From Salminus brasiliensis (taxonomy: Eukaryota; Chordata; Actinopteri; Characiformes; Bryconidae), in the NCBI RefSeq assembly GCF_030463535.1, contig NC_132896.1:24675709-24739708 (forward strand): a stretch of 64,000 nt of DNA, given 5' to 3'. Below the pieces are notes generated by a model. That model did not search any database, was not told the origin of the DNA, and saw only the letters and a program-made list of their open reading frames with translations. Made by a program: the position numbers and the translations under genes. Positions 25,005 to 35,775 of the stretch are shown here, piece after piece (position 1 is the stretch's first letter; the number at the start of each line of letters is the position of its first letter).

Positions 25005-26033
25005 TTAATGAAAGCAGCTTTTCTCTCTCTGTGGTCTGGTGCAGAATATTGTGTAGAATGTCCATGTGTTAGCCAACCAAAGCATTAGCCGAACACAAAA
25101 GAAGACCATTTGAAAGAAAGGAACTAGAAAAGCACAGACCCGTGTGAGGAGTGTGACGAAACCTCCTTGAGCTCTCAGAGCAAATTCATACTCAGAGGCC
25201 TGAAGGACTATGAACTCCAGGGCCACAGCTGCCCAGACCACGACGCATGCCATCCGTGCGCAGTGCGCTGTCCTCAGGCTCCGCGTCTCTGCAGGCTTCC
25301 TGCAGACCAGCAGAGCCTCCAGGCTCACACAGCCCAGCAGCAGCAGGCTGGCCAGACGGTGCGAGGCCAAAAGGCCATGCTCTAGCCTCTCCAGGGCTTT
25401 CTCTGGGACTCCAAGGGCAGGCCTCAGAGCCCCCAAGCCCCAGTGCAGCAGCAGCAGGCTGTCGGCCTGAGCCAGCTGGCCCAGCAGCACGCTGGAGGCC
25501 TTGCGTGATGCACGTGGTGAGTTGAGGAGCAGAGCTGTGTAGAGACTAGCCAAGGCTCCGATTCCCAACAGCGGCATGTTCTTCAAAGGCAGCGCCAACA
25601 CTTGTAGATACTTCAGCCACACAAATTGGCGCATGGTGCTGTGCGGGTCTGGCCAGCCAATCATCACCCCCTTGGTTTTTCTGTGAGGACATTGGGCAAA
25701 ACATATTTGTGTCTTAACCTCAGCTAATTCATTCAAGATCCTATGACAAATTACAGAATCCAGACACTCAGTGATCAGTGCAATAGTAATGGTTCAGAAA
25801 CCCGTTCTTAGAAAACCCTAATTTTCTCATTGCATAGTAAGACAAGTCAGTGAATGAAGAAAGATAAAGCATGAAATCTATTCGTCCATGGTTAAACACA
25901 GCAGTTCACTGATTTTCATAGCATACCATACCAAAAGTTGCCTACTTTGGCATCTCAAAGTCCAACAAAGTCAAAACTGAAATACTTACAATGGCAGGGG
26001 GTCAAAGATTCCAGTTGTGGTGATAGTTTCCAT
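25005..26033 (-). CDS. Unrecognised two-exon gene: divergent rhodopsin-class receptor-like protein with five helices
   Basis: Inferred coding exons are 26033-25990 (ATG to a consensus GTAAGT donor, phase 2) and 25680-25005 (after a pyrimidine-rich TCCTCACAG acceptor), 720 bases or 239 residues. The second exon is much more GC-rich than its surroundings, as real coding sequence would be. Hydrophobic segments lie at about 47-68, 77-100, 117-141, 155-175 and 188-218. Their spacing and residues resemble class A receptor helices 1-5: LAQAD with Asp88 (helix 2), SLEALLVCRKP (134-144) in place of S-D-R-Y-x-x-x-x-x-P, Trp164 (helix 4) and Pro202 (helix 5). The conserved GN of helix 1 and the DRY arginine are missing. 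After helix 5 the frame ends within about 20 residues, so helices 6 and 7 (CWxP, NPxxY) are absent. A TATA-like TATATTAA lies about 130 bases upstream of the ATG. It may be a decayed or truncated receptor, a gene with a further unseen exon, or a novel membrane protein. Function unknown. Confidence 0.55.
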
Positions 26034-26160
26034 ATGTGTAGTGTGGCTTAGTTCCTTCCTCAGTTCCTCTGTGGATCACCAAAGTGTTCTGTGTTTAGTT
26101 TCCCAGGTTGTTGTTATTGTCCTTGCCTGGAACTAACTGGAACTAAATTTCTGTTTGGGT

Positions 26161-26168
26161 TTAATATA
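26161..26168 (-). promoter_or_regulatory. TATA-like element upstream of the five-helix gene
   Basis: TATATTAA on the minus strand, about 130 bases before the inferred ATG at 26033. This would place the transcription start near 26135 with a leader of about 100 bases. Confidence 0.3.
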
Positions 26169-26199
26169 GCAGTTGTTTTCCAGGCTGGGCTAGTGTGAG

Positions 26200-26638
26200 T
26201 GAATGGTGAGAGCTGTGAGTGAAAGTGTTTCCCCTCTCTGTGTTTATGATCTTTGACTACGTCACCAATTATCTGGCTGTGACTCAGTTGAGGCCACCAG
26301 GGATCAGGAATATCCCAGCTTCCAGTCCGCCCCGTCTGCTGACATCACTTCTGGCCCATACAGGTCTTGGGCTACGTGCATTTTTCCATGCTGCGCAAGT
26401 GCAAGCAAGCTTAGGTCTTTATCTGTGTGTCTATGTTTATCTCTGTGTGTATATGAGTGCGCTTCTCTTTCCGCTCATTTAGACATCTAAACTTTTAGAC
26501 ATCACTGGCACGGCATAATTTAATATTAACTTTCAAATTCTTGCATGTGGCTTATGCTGAGTTCCATTTGAACCCGGGATGCCTGATTTACCAAGCTGTG
26601 TCTTATTATATCACTTATACACACAGTACTGTCCAACT
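26200..26638. other. Intergenic, nothing recognised
   Basis: Upstream flank of the five-helix gene. The 87-codon plus-strand frame at 26219-26482 shows no domain. Confidence 0.4.
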
Positions 26639-26933
26639 TCTATCTGTGGGCGTGTCTCCATGATTTTTAGATGTGCAAAATACAGAATAATGTGTTGTTA
26701 TCAACTGGTATCGTTAACAGTGATAACTTGTCACATTAAAAGGGGGACAAATTTTCTTTTTGGCAAGGTTCCAAATGAATCCTGAAAGCTGATAGCACCC
26801 AATTATTGTCAAATTATCTGTTGTTTAACAAGCTCGGTTTGTTTTGGTAACGATAGCCCGGGGCTTGCTCCATACAGTGACACGTCAAATGATACTATGA
26901 ATGTTTTATGGCTCATAAACATGCACAGACACC

Positions 26934-26980
<47 letters not shown>

Positions 26981-27210
26981 ACACACACACACACAAACGG
27001 TATCTGTAAATTTGAATCAATCTTAGTTAATTTGAACAATAAAACCAAACTGATTACTGTAATGGTATCTGTGCCATCATGTGGTTAACATGGTTGTTTT
27101 TTCAGTTGATGTTTTTGACCAATCACCATGAGTCACAGTACCAGCTGCTCTTGATTGATTCATCCGGTCTTTTCATGGATGTTTACAATGTCATGAGGTT
27201 GATGCCACTT
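26639..27210. repeat. Local duplication, left copy (segments A and B)
   Basis: Segment A (26639-26760, 'gatgtgcaaaatacagaata') recurs at 27211-27310. Segment B (26762-27210, 'gtttgttttggtaacgatag', 'gaccaatcaccatgagtc', 'ttgattgattcatccggtc') recurs at 29690-30100. Within B a CA microsatellite at 26941-26996 is expanded relative to the other copy. No coding potential. Confidence 0.85.
26941..26996. repeat. (CA)n microsatellite
   Basis: About 28 CA units with one interruption, lying inside the left copy of the local duplication. Open frames on both strands across it (26809-27048 and 26897-27088) are spurious. Confidence 0.95.
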
Positions 27211-27310
27211 CTATCTGTGGATGTGTCTCCATAAGGTTTAGATGTGCAAAATACAGCATAATGCGTTGTTATCAACTGGTATTGCAAACAATGCTAATTT
27301 GTGTCGAGCA
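27211..27310. repeat. Second copy of segment A
   Basis: 'ctatctgtggatgtgtctcc' and 'gatgtgcaaaatacagcata' match 26639-26735 in the same orientation, directly after segment B. Confidence 0.8.
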
Positions 27311-27763
27311 TTATTTAAAAAAAAAGGAAAAATTGGTTTAAAGCTGATTCCATATTATACTAATATAGTCTTACCTATATTGCGGATTGTTGTACCACCC
27401 CAAATACTTTTGCCAAATCTTGACACAAACCAAGCAGAAACATTTCGGAAGCGCAGACTCGAAACAGTCCGTACTAACTGACTTACCTTATAACTAAAAT
27501 GAAACTGCAAAATTTTATTTGAATAGAGAAACATTTATCTCCTCAGGCTTGAGTTAGAAATTCAAAAGAGCTGTTAATCTGCAGTCTTTACCACATTGCA
27601 AAAGGAAGGATAACAAGATGCTGTTTGCACCAGTGGTTTACAATGTGCATATCAAGCTGCGATCAGATAACGCATAATGTAAGTCTTAAACAGGAAGCGT
27701 AGTAATAAGGCACTAATCTTCAGAAATTTATTTTGGCTGATATATAATCAACACCACTAGTAG
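27311..27763. other. Intergenic, nothing recognised
   Basis: Unique-looking AT-rich DNA with a 79-codon frame at 27242-27481 that has no recognisable domain. Confidence 0.45.
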
Positions 27764-28005
27764 CAAGACCAAGGATTGGGACACCTGCTGATATATTGTT
27801 TCTTTCAAAATCAAAGAGTTTGTCCTGCTTTTGTGGGGGTAACTGTCCCTACTGACCATGGAAGGCTTTGTAGACAATTCTTGTACTAGACTAGCTGTGT
27901 GTAAGCATTTGCACTTCTGTAATGGCAATGGGTGCAACTTCTGCTTCTACTGAAACTGAATGCAATCATTATGGGCTGTCCACAAACATTTGGACATATA
28001 GTGTA
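27764..28005. mobile_element. Tc1/mariner-like MITE, copy C (internally deleted)
   Basis: Left-end landmarks ('gggacacctgctgatatatt', 'tgtcctgcttttgtggggg') pass directly into the right end ('gcaatgggtgcaacttct', 'acaaacatttggacatatag'). The middle third present in copies A and B is missing. Confidence 0.75.
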
Positions 28006-28302
28006 TATGTATGCATTTTTATTTTAGAGCACCACTGCCCTGCAGGCTTTAGTGTTTACCTAATCTGAAACAAACAATCTAACTCCGGAAGGACTTGCTA
28101 ATTAGCTAATTAGTTGGATGAGCTGCATAAGCGCATGGGAACTTCCAAATACAGTGTCATGCACTCTTACATGGGTGGTTCTTGGTAACATCCCCTTTGG
28201 CAAGTTATCAACTTGCAAGTGCTTTTTGTTGCCAGCTAAGTCTTTCAGTTTGTGTTTGTGGGATTTTCTTTTTTTCTCCTTGCAAACAATCTACAAAATA
28301 TG

Positions 28303-28502
28303 TTAAAGCAACATTATGTTGATTTTTTTTGTTGCTCCACATGCTTCATTTCATCAATGCTGGTTGTGGATATCAAAGCTTGTCCAGAAATGCATGTGTA
28401 AATCATGCCCTTAAGGGATGACATGAAGCACATAATACACTCCCCAACTGTAGGGGGAGCCCAGGAACAAGACATACCAATGATTGCATAATGCTGCTTT
28501 AA
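28303..28502. mobile_element. Complete TTAA-flanked MITE
   Basis: Exactly 200 bases from TTAA (28303-28306) to TTAA (28499-28502), with imperfect terminal inverted repeats TTAAAGCAACATTATG and CATAATGCTGCTTTAA. TTAA flanks suggest a piggyBac- or Kolobok-type mobiliser. No coding capacity. Related pieces lie at 14640, 53977 and 58621. Confidence 0.8.
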
Positions 28503-29689
28503 CTGCCATTTCTTAATTCCATTATGAACTGAGGAAATGGCTTCCTGAAAACATTGCTACCATCTTAAAGAATTCTCTTGCTTTGTGGGCATCAGTTACT
28601 TTATTTTTTAGAGTGCTAGGCAGCTGCTTAGTGGAGCCCATGGCTAATTGGACAACAAAGTCATCACATAATTCATAATTAGGATTTTGCCAGTTTTTGA
28701 AAAGGTCTTATACAAGCCTTGCTGTGTTTGAATCCCAGGCCATGCTGCTTACCATCAGGAGCTGGGAAGGTTGATGGCACTTTCATCAGCACAGGACAGA
28801 ACAGGTCAGCACAGACATTTGCTAGCTGTTGTATCGGAGCTGGGGACACAGGGCTTTCCTTCGAGTAGGCTGGCTGCCTAATGATACTGCATCAGCGGTA
28901 ATTTGAAAAGAGGTGGTGGCTGGCTAGATTTCACCTTTCCAGTTTTGGGGGCATTGCTAGTAGAGTGCACATGACCTGGGATTTAATAACTGTGCTTCCA
29001 AAAAATGGGTAGAACATGGGATAACATTAGAAATAAATAAATACCTAAGTACCTAAACCCACCCTATATTATACTGGGCTGGAAAAGAAATGTTAAAATG
29101 TAAAATTAGATTTCTGCTCCTTCATTTCAACAGCCCGTATTAGCCCAGTGTAGAAAAACAGTATTCATCTGTATAGCCTCATTCTATTTGATGTGTCAAC
29201 TTGGCAGGTAAGTAAAAAACAGGGTGTGTCCAAGAGTTTACACCTTAAATGACAACGTGACAGATTACAAACGTGTGATTCAGAGCTACTTTAAAGCATA
29301 CTTCTGAGCGGTTGCGAAGGCTGCCATGAGACGAGGTTTTGTCACCGCTCTCTTTTTTTATAACAATTCTGAGTACATGTCTGAGTACATTTGAGTAAGT
29401 GGGGTCCTTACCCCTGGGACTGTCAGTGTGGGAATGCATCAGTAAACTGACTAGGGGATTGACTTTAGATATAAATGGTGAACTGAAGGTGCTAAGGTAT
29501 TAACCCCTAATACAACAAGGCTTATTACACACTAAGGCATATTACTCAGTAACTACAGGGTCTTCTGGTGGGGCAATTCTTTGGTAATAGAAGTTTGTAA
29601 TGACACGTTTGGCCCGCTGACGGGCCATAAGCTGTTTAAGGGGTTAAAGTTATAAAGTTATGTTTTTAAAATGTAAAACTGAAAACTAA
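28503..29689. other. Intergenic, nothing recognised
   Basis: No gene supported. Sits between the two halves of the local duplication. Confidence 0.45.
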
Positions 29690-30100
29690 GCTTTGGCAAG
29701 GTTCCAGTTAAATCATCCTGAATCCTGAAAGCTAATAGCAACCATGTGTTGTCTAAGCTGTTTAACAAGCTCAGTTTGTTTTGGTAACGATAGCCTGGGG
29801 CCTTATACAATGACAAGTCAAATGATACTATGGCTCATAAACATGCACACACACCTACAGACACACACCTACACAGTATCTGTAAATTTGAATCAATTGC
29901 ACTTATATTTAAGGTGATTTGAACAATAAAACTGATTTCTGTGATAGTTTATGTACTTTCTGTACCATTGTGTGGTTAACATGGTTGTTTTTGACCAATC
30001 ACCATGAGTCTCAGTACTAGCTGATCTTGATTGATTCATCCGGTCCTTTCATGGATTTTTACAATGTCATGAGGTTGATGCCACTTTTTGGTCACTGTCT
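29690..30100. repeat. Local duplication, right copy of segment B
   Basis: Colinear with 26762-27210 in the same orientation ('gtttgttttggtaacgatag', 'tgtggttaacatggttgttt', 'tttacaatgtcatgaggttg'). The CA microsatellite is barely expanded here and there are several small indels. Confidence 0.85.
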
Positions 30101-30149
30101 AATAATGTTAACAAAGTTAATGTGGTACAAAGCATAGATATACATATAT

Positions 30150-30480
30150 CTACAGTACCTTGCCAAAGTATTTAACCTCCTAAGAATCATCAGATTCATC
30201 TGGATTGCAAGTGACAAGTGACTTTACAAATTAGCTTATTTGTGTCTTATATTAGTTTTAAACTCTGACTTCACAAAGAAAATTAGTTGGTAGTTAATTG
30301 GTTTATATTAAAGTTATATTGTTAAGAAAATAAACCGTCACAAAATACTAAAAATGCTGTTTATACAGATGTAGAGGTATTTCCTTAACAAGGAAACATC
30401 TGGCTTACAATAAAGTTGTTTGAACAACAAAGAATGTTCTATAGTGGCAAAGTCAAAGTCTAGATAGATAAAGTCTGATA
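30150..30480. mobile_element. Probable Tc1-like terminus
   Basis: 'tacagtaccttgccaaagta' near 30155 matches the start of fish Tc1-like elements of the TACAGTGCCTTGC type. No transposase remnant can be read downstream and the right end is not seen. Confidence 0.4.
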
Positions 30481-32480
30481 GATAATCTGTGGCACTATTT
30501 AAAAATCACTTCCAAATAGGTTTCAAAACTGGAAGAACTTAAAACTGTTTTTGCAACAACAGGTGGTTCCACCAGGTACTAATCTGAAGCAGTTGAATTC
30601 TTATGTAAGCAGCACAGACCTCCCAGTAAATTATAACTGAGTGAGACAAGCTAATACTGATGTAACAAACATCGAATGTGTCTGTAGCCCCTCTCAGTTC
30701 TAATAGACTTGGTTGAATGGAATGGAAACAGGTGGAAACAGGTAAACAGATGAGTAATGGTAGGTATTTTTATGTGTTTAGCAGCTCTCTGTTGCTTTTG
30801 TTTCTCTTTCATAAATGACCGCATGCTAGTTTAGTTGACTAACTGTCTGGAGTTGCACCTGGCATTAAAAACGGATACTACTGAGTCAAGCGTGTGGTAC
30901 AAACGTAATAATGTTACACATCAGCATCAGATCAGATATGTAAATCACGTCTAAGCTTCATGAACATAAAAATGATGCCATGTCTCTTAAAGATAAGATT
31001 ATATAATACTCCTTAGTATGTAATAAGCCTTGGAGTGTTAAAGGGTTAAGATACAAGTTAAGATCTATGGGTTCTAAAATGGCAGTAGCTTAATAAAAAG
31101 CAGTGGAAAAACAGCAAACACACAGCCATGTCTATACATAACCATTCAACAAACACGATCGTCATGTTAATTATTACATTCTCCCTGTTATATAATCCTA
31201 TGTTGTTGTTTTTTATTTGTTTATATCTGAAGAAGAACTATGGCATGTTGTGTTCATGATGCACATAGAGAGTAGAACTGGTCTGTTGTTATGCTTCGTG
31301 TAGCTATATTAATATTTAATTTTGAATTACTAGTTTTGTTCTTGTTGGATGCACTATGTTTTTCCAGAGTGCGCATACAGGCTCAAACTGGGCATAATTT
31401 CGATCAGCACTCATTATTGTTGTTTTTCAGTCAGAATAGCAATGCAATGCAAGTGATAAGTGACTTATATCCTATTTAAGTGTTTAGCTCCTCTAAAGGA
31501 GTTTTTCATACTAACAAAGCAAAAATCTAAGGATTGTAGGCTTTGTTACTTCTTGCTCATTACATCAGTGAGGCATCATGTTACTAAGTAGAGAAAGCAG
31601 ATATAAAAGCAGAAATGGTGGCTAACTTCCTGTGTTCTGTGTCTTAAACAACTTGTAACACTCTAAATGTACAGAATGCAGAAGGCCATGGTATTGACTG
31701 TTTCAAAATTTCTGGGCTTTTGAAATGCAGCATCTGTGTTTGTATATCTATGGCACAAGAAAATGTCATCTAATCTAATGTAGATCCTTTTTTGAATAAC
31801 CTGTAAAATGTTAACTTTTTAATGTAAACATTTTACAGTTAAAATTGCTCTAACTAAATAGATAAGTTATTGGATGCCCTGTTTCTAAATTAAAATAAAT
31901 TATAAATACATTTGAAATATTTATTTAATCAGAAATAAATTTAAATATGACAAAATGTAGCTTCACATTTTATTGATTCATTGATTGTTTCTAGGTTTTC
32001 AGATTGAATCAGCTCAGTGTTACTTTAATCAGCATAATTTAATTTCTTGTTGAAAGGTAGAAGGAACAAAAGGTCTTTAAATTGAGGTTTAGAGTGATAG
32101 GCTATAACAAAAACTGGACTATTAAGTTTCTTTTATACTTTACAATTAATACAGATGTGTGTGGGTTGTAGAGGGTAACAGAGAAAAAGAAAAGTGAGAT
32201 TGCTTTTCTGGGAAGCAATCTTATTACAGCTTAGCTTTGTAATTAGCCATTTGAGTAGGTACCAGAGACACTGCGCTCTAATCAACTCAGAATTTACTGT
32301 TTCATTGAAATTACTGAATACTAAATATCATCCCAGCATTTAAGACCTGTGAATCACCATGGGTAAGGCTGTGATCAACACTGACTATGTGTCTACTGTC
32401 ACATATTACCCCTGCATATTACCCGAGGATGTTGTACACAAAGGTAATGCTCTGTAATCCCTGCATACAGACCGCTCATC
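30481..32480. other. Intergenic, nothing recognised
   Basis: AT-rich DNA with stops in all frames. Confidence 0.5.
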
Positions 32481-32484
32481 AGAC

Positions 32485-33036
32485 GTGCCAATACTGACAA
32501 GAAGTAGGTGAAAACCTGGCCCCCAGGTGTCTCTGCTCTTCAGGACTGTTTTGAGCACACTGATTGGGAGATGTTCAGAGAAGCAGCAACATCTGGTGAT
32601 TCCATCAACCTGGAGGAGTATACAGAGTCAGTGACTGGCTACATCAGCAAGCGCACAGACGATGTTACTGTCTCCAAGGTCATCACAACTCACCCCTACC
32701 AGAAACTTTGGATGATTTTGGATACAATGTCACAGCATATAGAAACTTCTATGCAACTTATTCTCACTACCTACCAGTTAAATATCTACACACCTTATAA
32801 TCATTACCTCTACTCAGTAACGAGTCATATTTATTGTATTTATTGTATTGTTTTTTAGTTTAATTGCTGTCACCTATGTCTGCACATTGCACTTTCGTAG
32901 TCTGTCCTGTACTGTATTGTTTTGTTTTCGTTTTGTTCCATGTTGCACCTTTTGTTCTGGAAAATATGCAATTTCATTTCACTGTGTACAGTGAGCTCAA
33001 ATGTCAATAAAAGACACTTGACTTGACTTGACTTGA
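32485..33036 (+). pseudogene. Internally deleted LINE-2-like non-LTR retrotransposon
   Basis: The open frame at 32508-32720 encodes a fragment with '[18 protein letters not shown]', '[12 protein letters not shown]' and '[19 protein letters not shown]'. This is characteristic of the linker between the endonuclease and reverse transcriptase of fish LINE-2/CR1-type elements. It then jumps to the 3' UTR, including 'gcaatttcatttcactgtgt', 'tgtcaataaaagacacttga' and a terminal tandem array of acttg units ending near 33036. The endonuclease and the reverse transcriptase catalytic core are missing, so it cannot move by itself. The rest of the 116-codon frame (to 32858) is read-through into non-coding tail. 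Confidence 0.8.
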
Positions 33037-33789
33037 CAATGATGACGGGCGAAAAGCAGAAGAACGTGCGGAAGCTGTGCGTGTTGAAGAGGAGGCCAAG
33101 AACTACTGTTCCAGCAGACATCAAACATCTTTAATCCGCTTGCAAACACAAATACTGCTCTCCCTCAAGCAGCTTTCCCATGCCTTGTGAGAATATTCAT
33201 GCTGTCACAGGTTAAGGAAACATCGCCTGTCTAGTAAACATCAAGCCATTGCTTCCTTGATTTCTGATTAACTGCAGGCTCAACATTGCAGCTCAGTGCC
33301 AGATTCTAAGTCTGAAATCCATTACCTTCAAAAAGCTTTCCTCAGGTCTATATTAATGGCCAACAATGCTGCCTAATACAGGCCAGTTAGATCTATTCAC
33401 AGATGTGTTTCAGAGATGCTGATAAAAACATTGTTACTTTGAATGGTTTTCGTGTTTAAAAGTTTCACCATTATCAACATAATCATTTTGATAGTTGTGA
33501 AAAAGTGGATATATTTGGGTTGTAAGAAACCCTGGTTCCTATCATCAACACTGCAAAGAGCTCAGAGTTGGTAAGTTTCTCTACAATGACACATGTTGCA
33601 TGAAACCACTCTGAATACTTGTACATATAAACACTTGAGTTATGCAGAAATGTATGGTAATTCTCTTTTAAAGGGTCCTACTTCAAAAGTTAACTGAATA
33701 TATGAAATATATATATTTAGAAATCTTTTAAATTCACTATTTATGTCACAAACGCTAGTGTATTTACATATCTAGCATTGGACTAGCAT
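33037..33789. other. Unassigned sequence beyond the LINE tail
   Basis: Directly after the acttg array a short GC-richer patch (33039-33135) is open in two plus-strand frames for 31 and about 48 codons. I do not recognise either peptide. The remainder is AT-rich with nothing visible. Confidence 0.35.
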
Positions 33790-33990
33790 TACTTAACACG
33801 TCTCCTCCCATACATGCGATGCCAGCCACCACCTCTTTCTGACACGCTCAGATGAAAACGATGTCTGATGTCTGCCAACACTGTTTAAGAGTGAAAAGGG
33901 AACAGAGCACCTTCTGCTCACCTGGAGAGAGCTCTCTTGGACTCCAGCCACTGGTGGCAAAGCGACATGGCTCAGGATTCAAACGTCTTA
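33790..33990 (-). mobile_element. tRNA-derived SINE, copy
   Basis: 'gatgccagccaccacctctt' and 'caggattcaaacg', a decayed B-box complement at the right end, identify the same SINE family as at 12.07 and 42.78 kb. The centre is shortened. Confidence 0.6.
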
Positions 33991-34059
33991 ACCCTTTTTA
34001 AATGAAGCATAATCCAACACAGCCAACTATGTTTCTGGACAAAGTTTATCAAAGTTTAT

Positions 34060-34215
34060 CTTTGTCCAGGGATACACAGAGGTGCTTGCCAGCAGAAGCC
34101 AGAATCCGAGAGAGCACAATTGGCCTTGTTCTCTCAGGGGTGGGCTGATGGAACTTTCTCCCACATCACTCCTAGTGTGAGGTTGGTCAACACTGGAAAG
34201 TAATTTGCCTTTCAA
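34060..34215 (+). mobile_element. tRNA-derived SINE, opposite-strand copy
   Basis: 'gagcacaattggccttgttc' and 'cacatcactcctagtgtga' are the reverse complement of the body seen at 42980-43090. It lies head to head with the 33790 copy about 70 bases away, giving an imperfect inverted pair. Confidence 0.65.
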
Positions 34216-34807
34216 ATTGGGTAGGCTGAGGTAAAATTAGAAATACATTATTAAAAGAATGTCATTTGTACATAAATCTATAAAAATATAATAAATGGAC
34301 CACTGCCTCAAGTTTTTCAAGTTTTGCTTTTCACAAAACAGCTAGCTAAGAAACTAAAGCAACCATTTCATGCCATCCACCGTTTGTTTACCTCCCACAC
34401 AAACCACATGAACATGCACATCAGATGAACGAGTTCCTCTTCAGATAAAAACACCACTCAAATACATATTGGTTTATAGTAGTATATGTATTTGAGCAAC
34501 ATTAATAATATTTTTACATAAGCAACTTATAAATGTTTTTGTTTTCTTTCCAATATAATACAAACACAGTGAAGTCATAACCAGATAAAATTTGAAAATA
34601 TATTTTATTCACAACATAGTATTATAATATGTTTTCAGTAGATATGTGCATAAGCATATTTTAATAATAGTTTCTGAACGAGGGGGTAGGTTTGTCCTTT
34701 GTTTGTTTTTTATTGGGTAACTCCCAACCCCCCATGTGGAGACTATACTGTAGCCTGGCTAGCTATATCTGTGCTATAACTGTAAGTTGTTTAATATGGA
34801 ACTGTCC

Positions 34808-35335
34808 TTAAAGCACCAATAAAGAGAATAAACAATATAGGGGTGAATTTTGTGACTTCCTGTATACACACAACAAAGTAATAGGTAAACTACAGCCCTA
34901 TTGGAAACTCAGTCTTAAAGTATTGAGTTTTCTTTACCTGATTTATTACTGTACATTTACAGAAGTAATTTTTGCTACTGTACTTTTTGTATTTTTGAAG
35001 CGATAGTCTGTATGTTTGGGGGATTTGGGGACCTCTCTGGTGAAAATGTGTAATTGCATTGAGCATGCTCTTCCGCACTAAGTTTGCCATTCTGATATCT
35101 ACACGTTTGCAGCAGCTCTCGCAGTAGCCATTCTGTTTCAGCGCCATTAGATAACCAGTTGACAATGCTGAATCTTCTTTCAGAGGCTGTCCACAAAAAT
35201 CTACCAGACCACTCTGGTTTTAGAATGAATATGTTAGGCTATTGCAGAGATGCACATACAGCACACTGGTACCCGTTATAATATTTTAGCCCCTCCCCAT
35301 TTAGAAAGACAAAAATGTAAGGACTGCTGCTTTAA
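34808..35335. mobile_element. TTAA-flanked non-autonomous element, second family
   Basis: Begins TTAAAGCACC at 34808 and ends GCTGCTTTAA at 35335, 528 bases in all. The interior ('gaagcgatagtctgtatgtt', 'gagcatgctcttccgcacta') matches a known dispersed fish repeat. The overlapping minus-strand frames of 91 and 73 codons at 34890-35196 belong to the repeat and are not genes. Confidence 0.6.
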
Positions 35336-35690
35336 AGTAACAACACCTACTAATTTACTTCATCCACGGAATGGGTAAGGGGAATTCTACCTACCTCAAA
35401 ATAAAGTACCCATACTAACAAACAAATTAATTACAGGCTAAAAAAACTATGTGCTGAATATGGTAAAAATGTTATATCACAATACTTAAAGACAATGCAC
35501 AATATTTCAGACGAGACTGCAGACAGAATGCATCAGTAGTGACAGATTTTTAAAAAGTACCATCCAAACACTTTCCCATATTTAGTACAGTACATTTTAT
35601 TCAAGATGTGCTCCAGATAAACCAGGCTAATTACACTGTTTGTAATGACGTGTAATTGTTCAGTGTTCTGTAAACAGTGACCATATCCTC
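35336..35690. other. Intergenic, nothing recognised
   Basis: No gene or delimited element. Confidence 0.4.
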
Positions 35691-35694
35691 AATG

Positions 35695-35775
35695 TGCTTA
35701 GAAACGCATATTGTGTATCACAATAACAAAATTTATTACAATGCGATAAAATATTATCATATTGCCCAGCTCTAC
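35695..35775 (-). mobile_element. hAT-type element terminus
   Basis: On the minus strand 'tagagctgggcaatatgata' is a typical fish hAT-type end (TAGxGCTGGGCAATAT). The partner end was not found. Confidence 0.45.
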
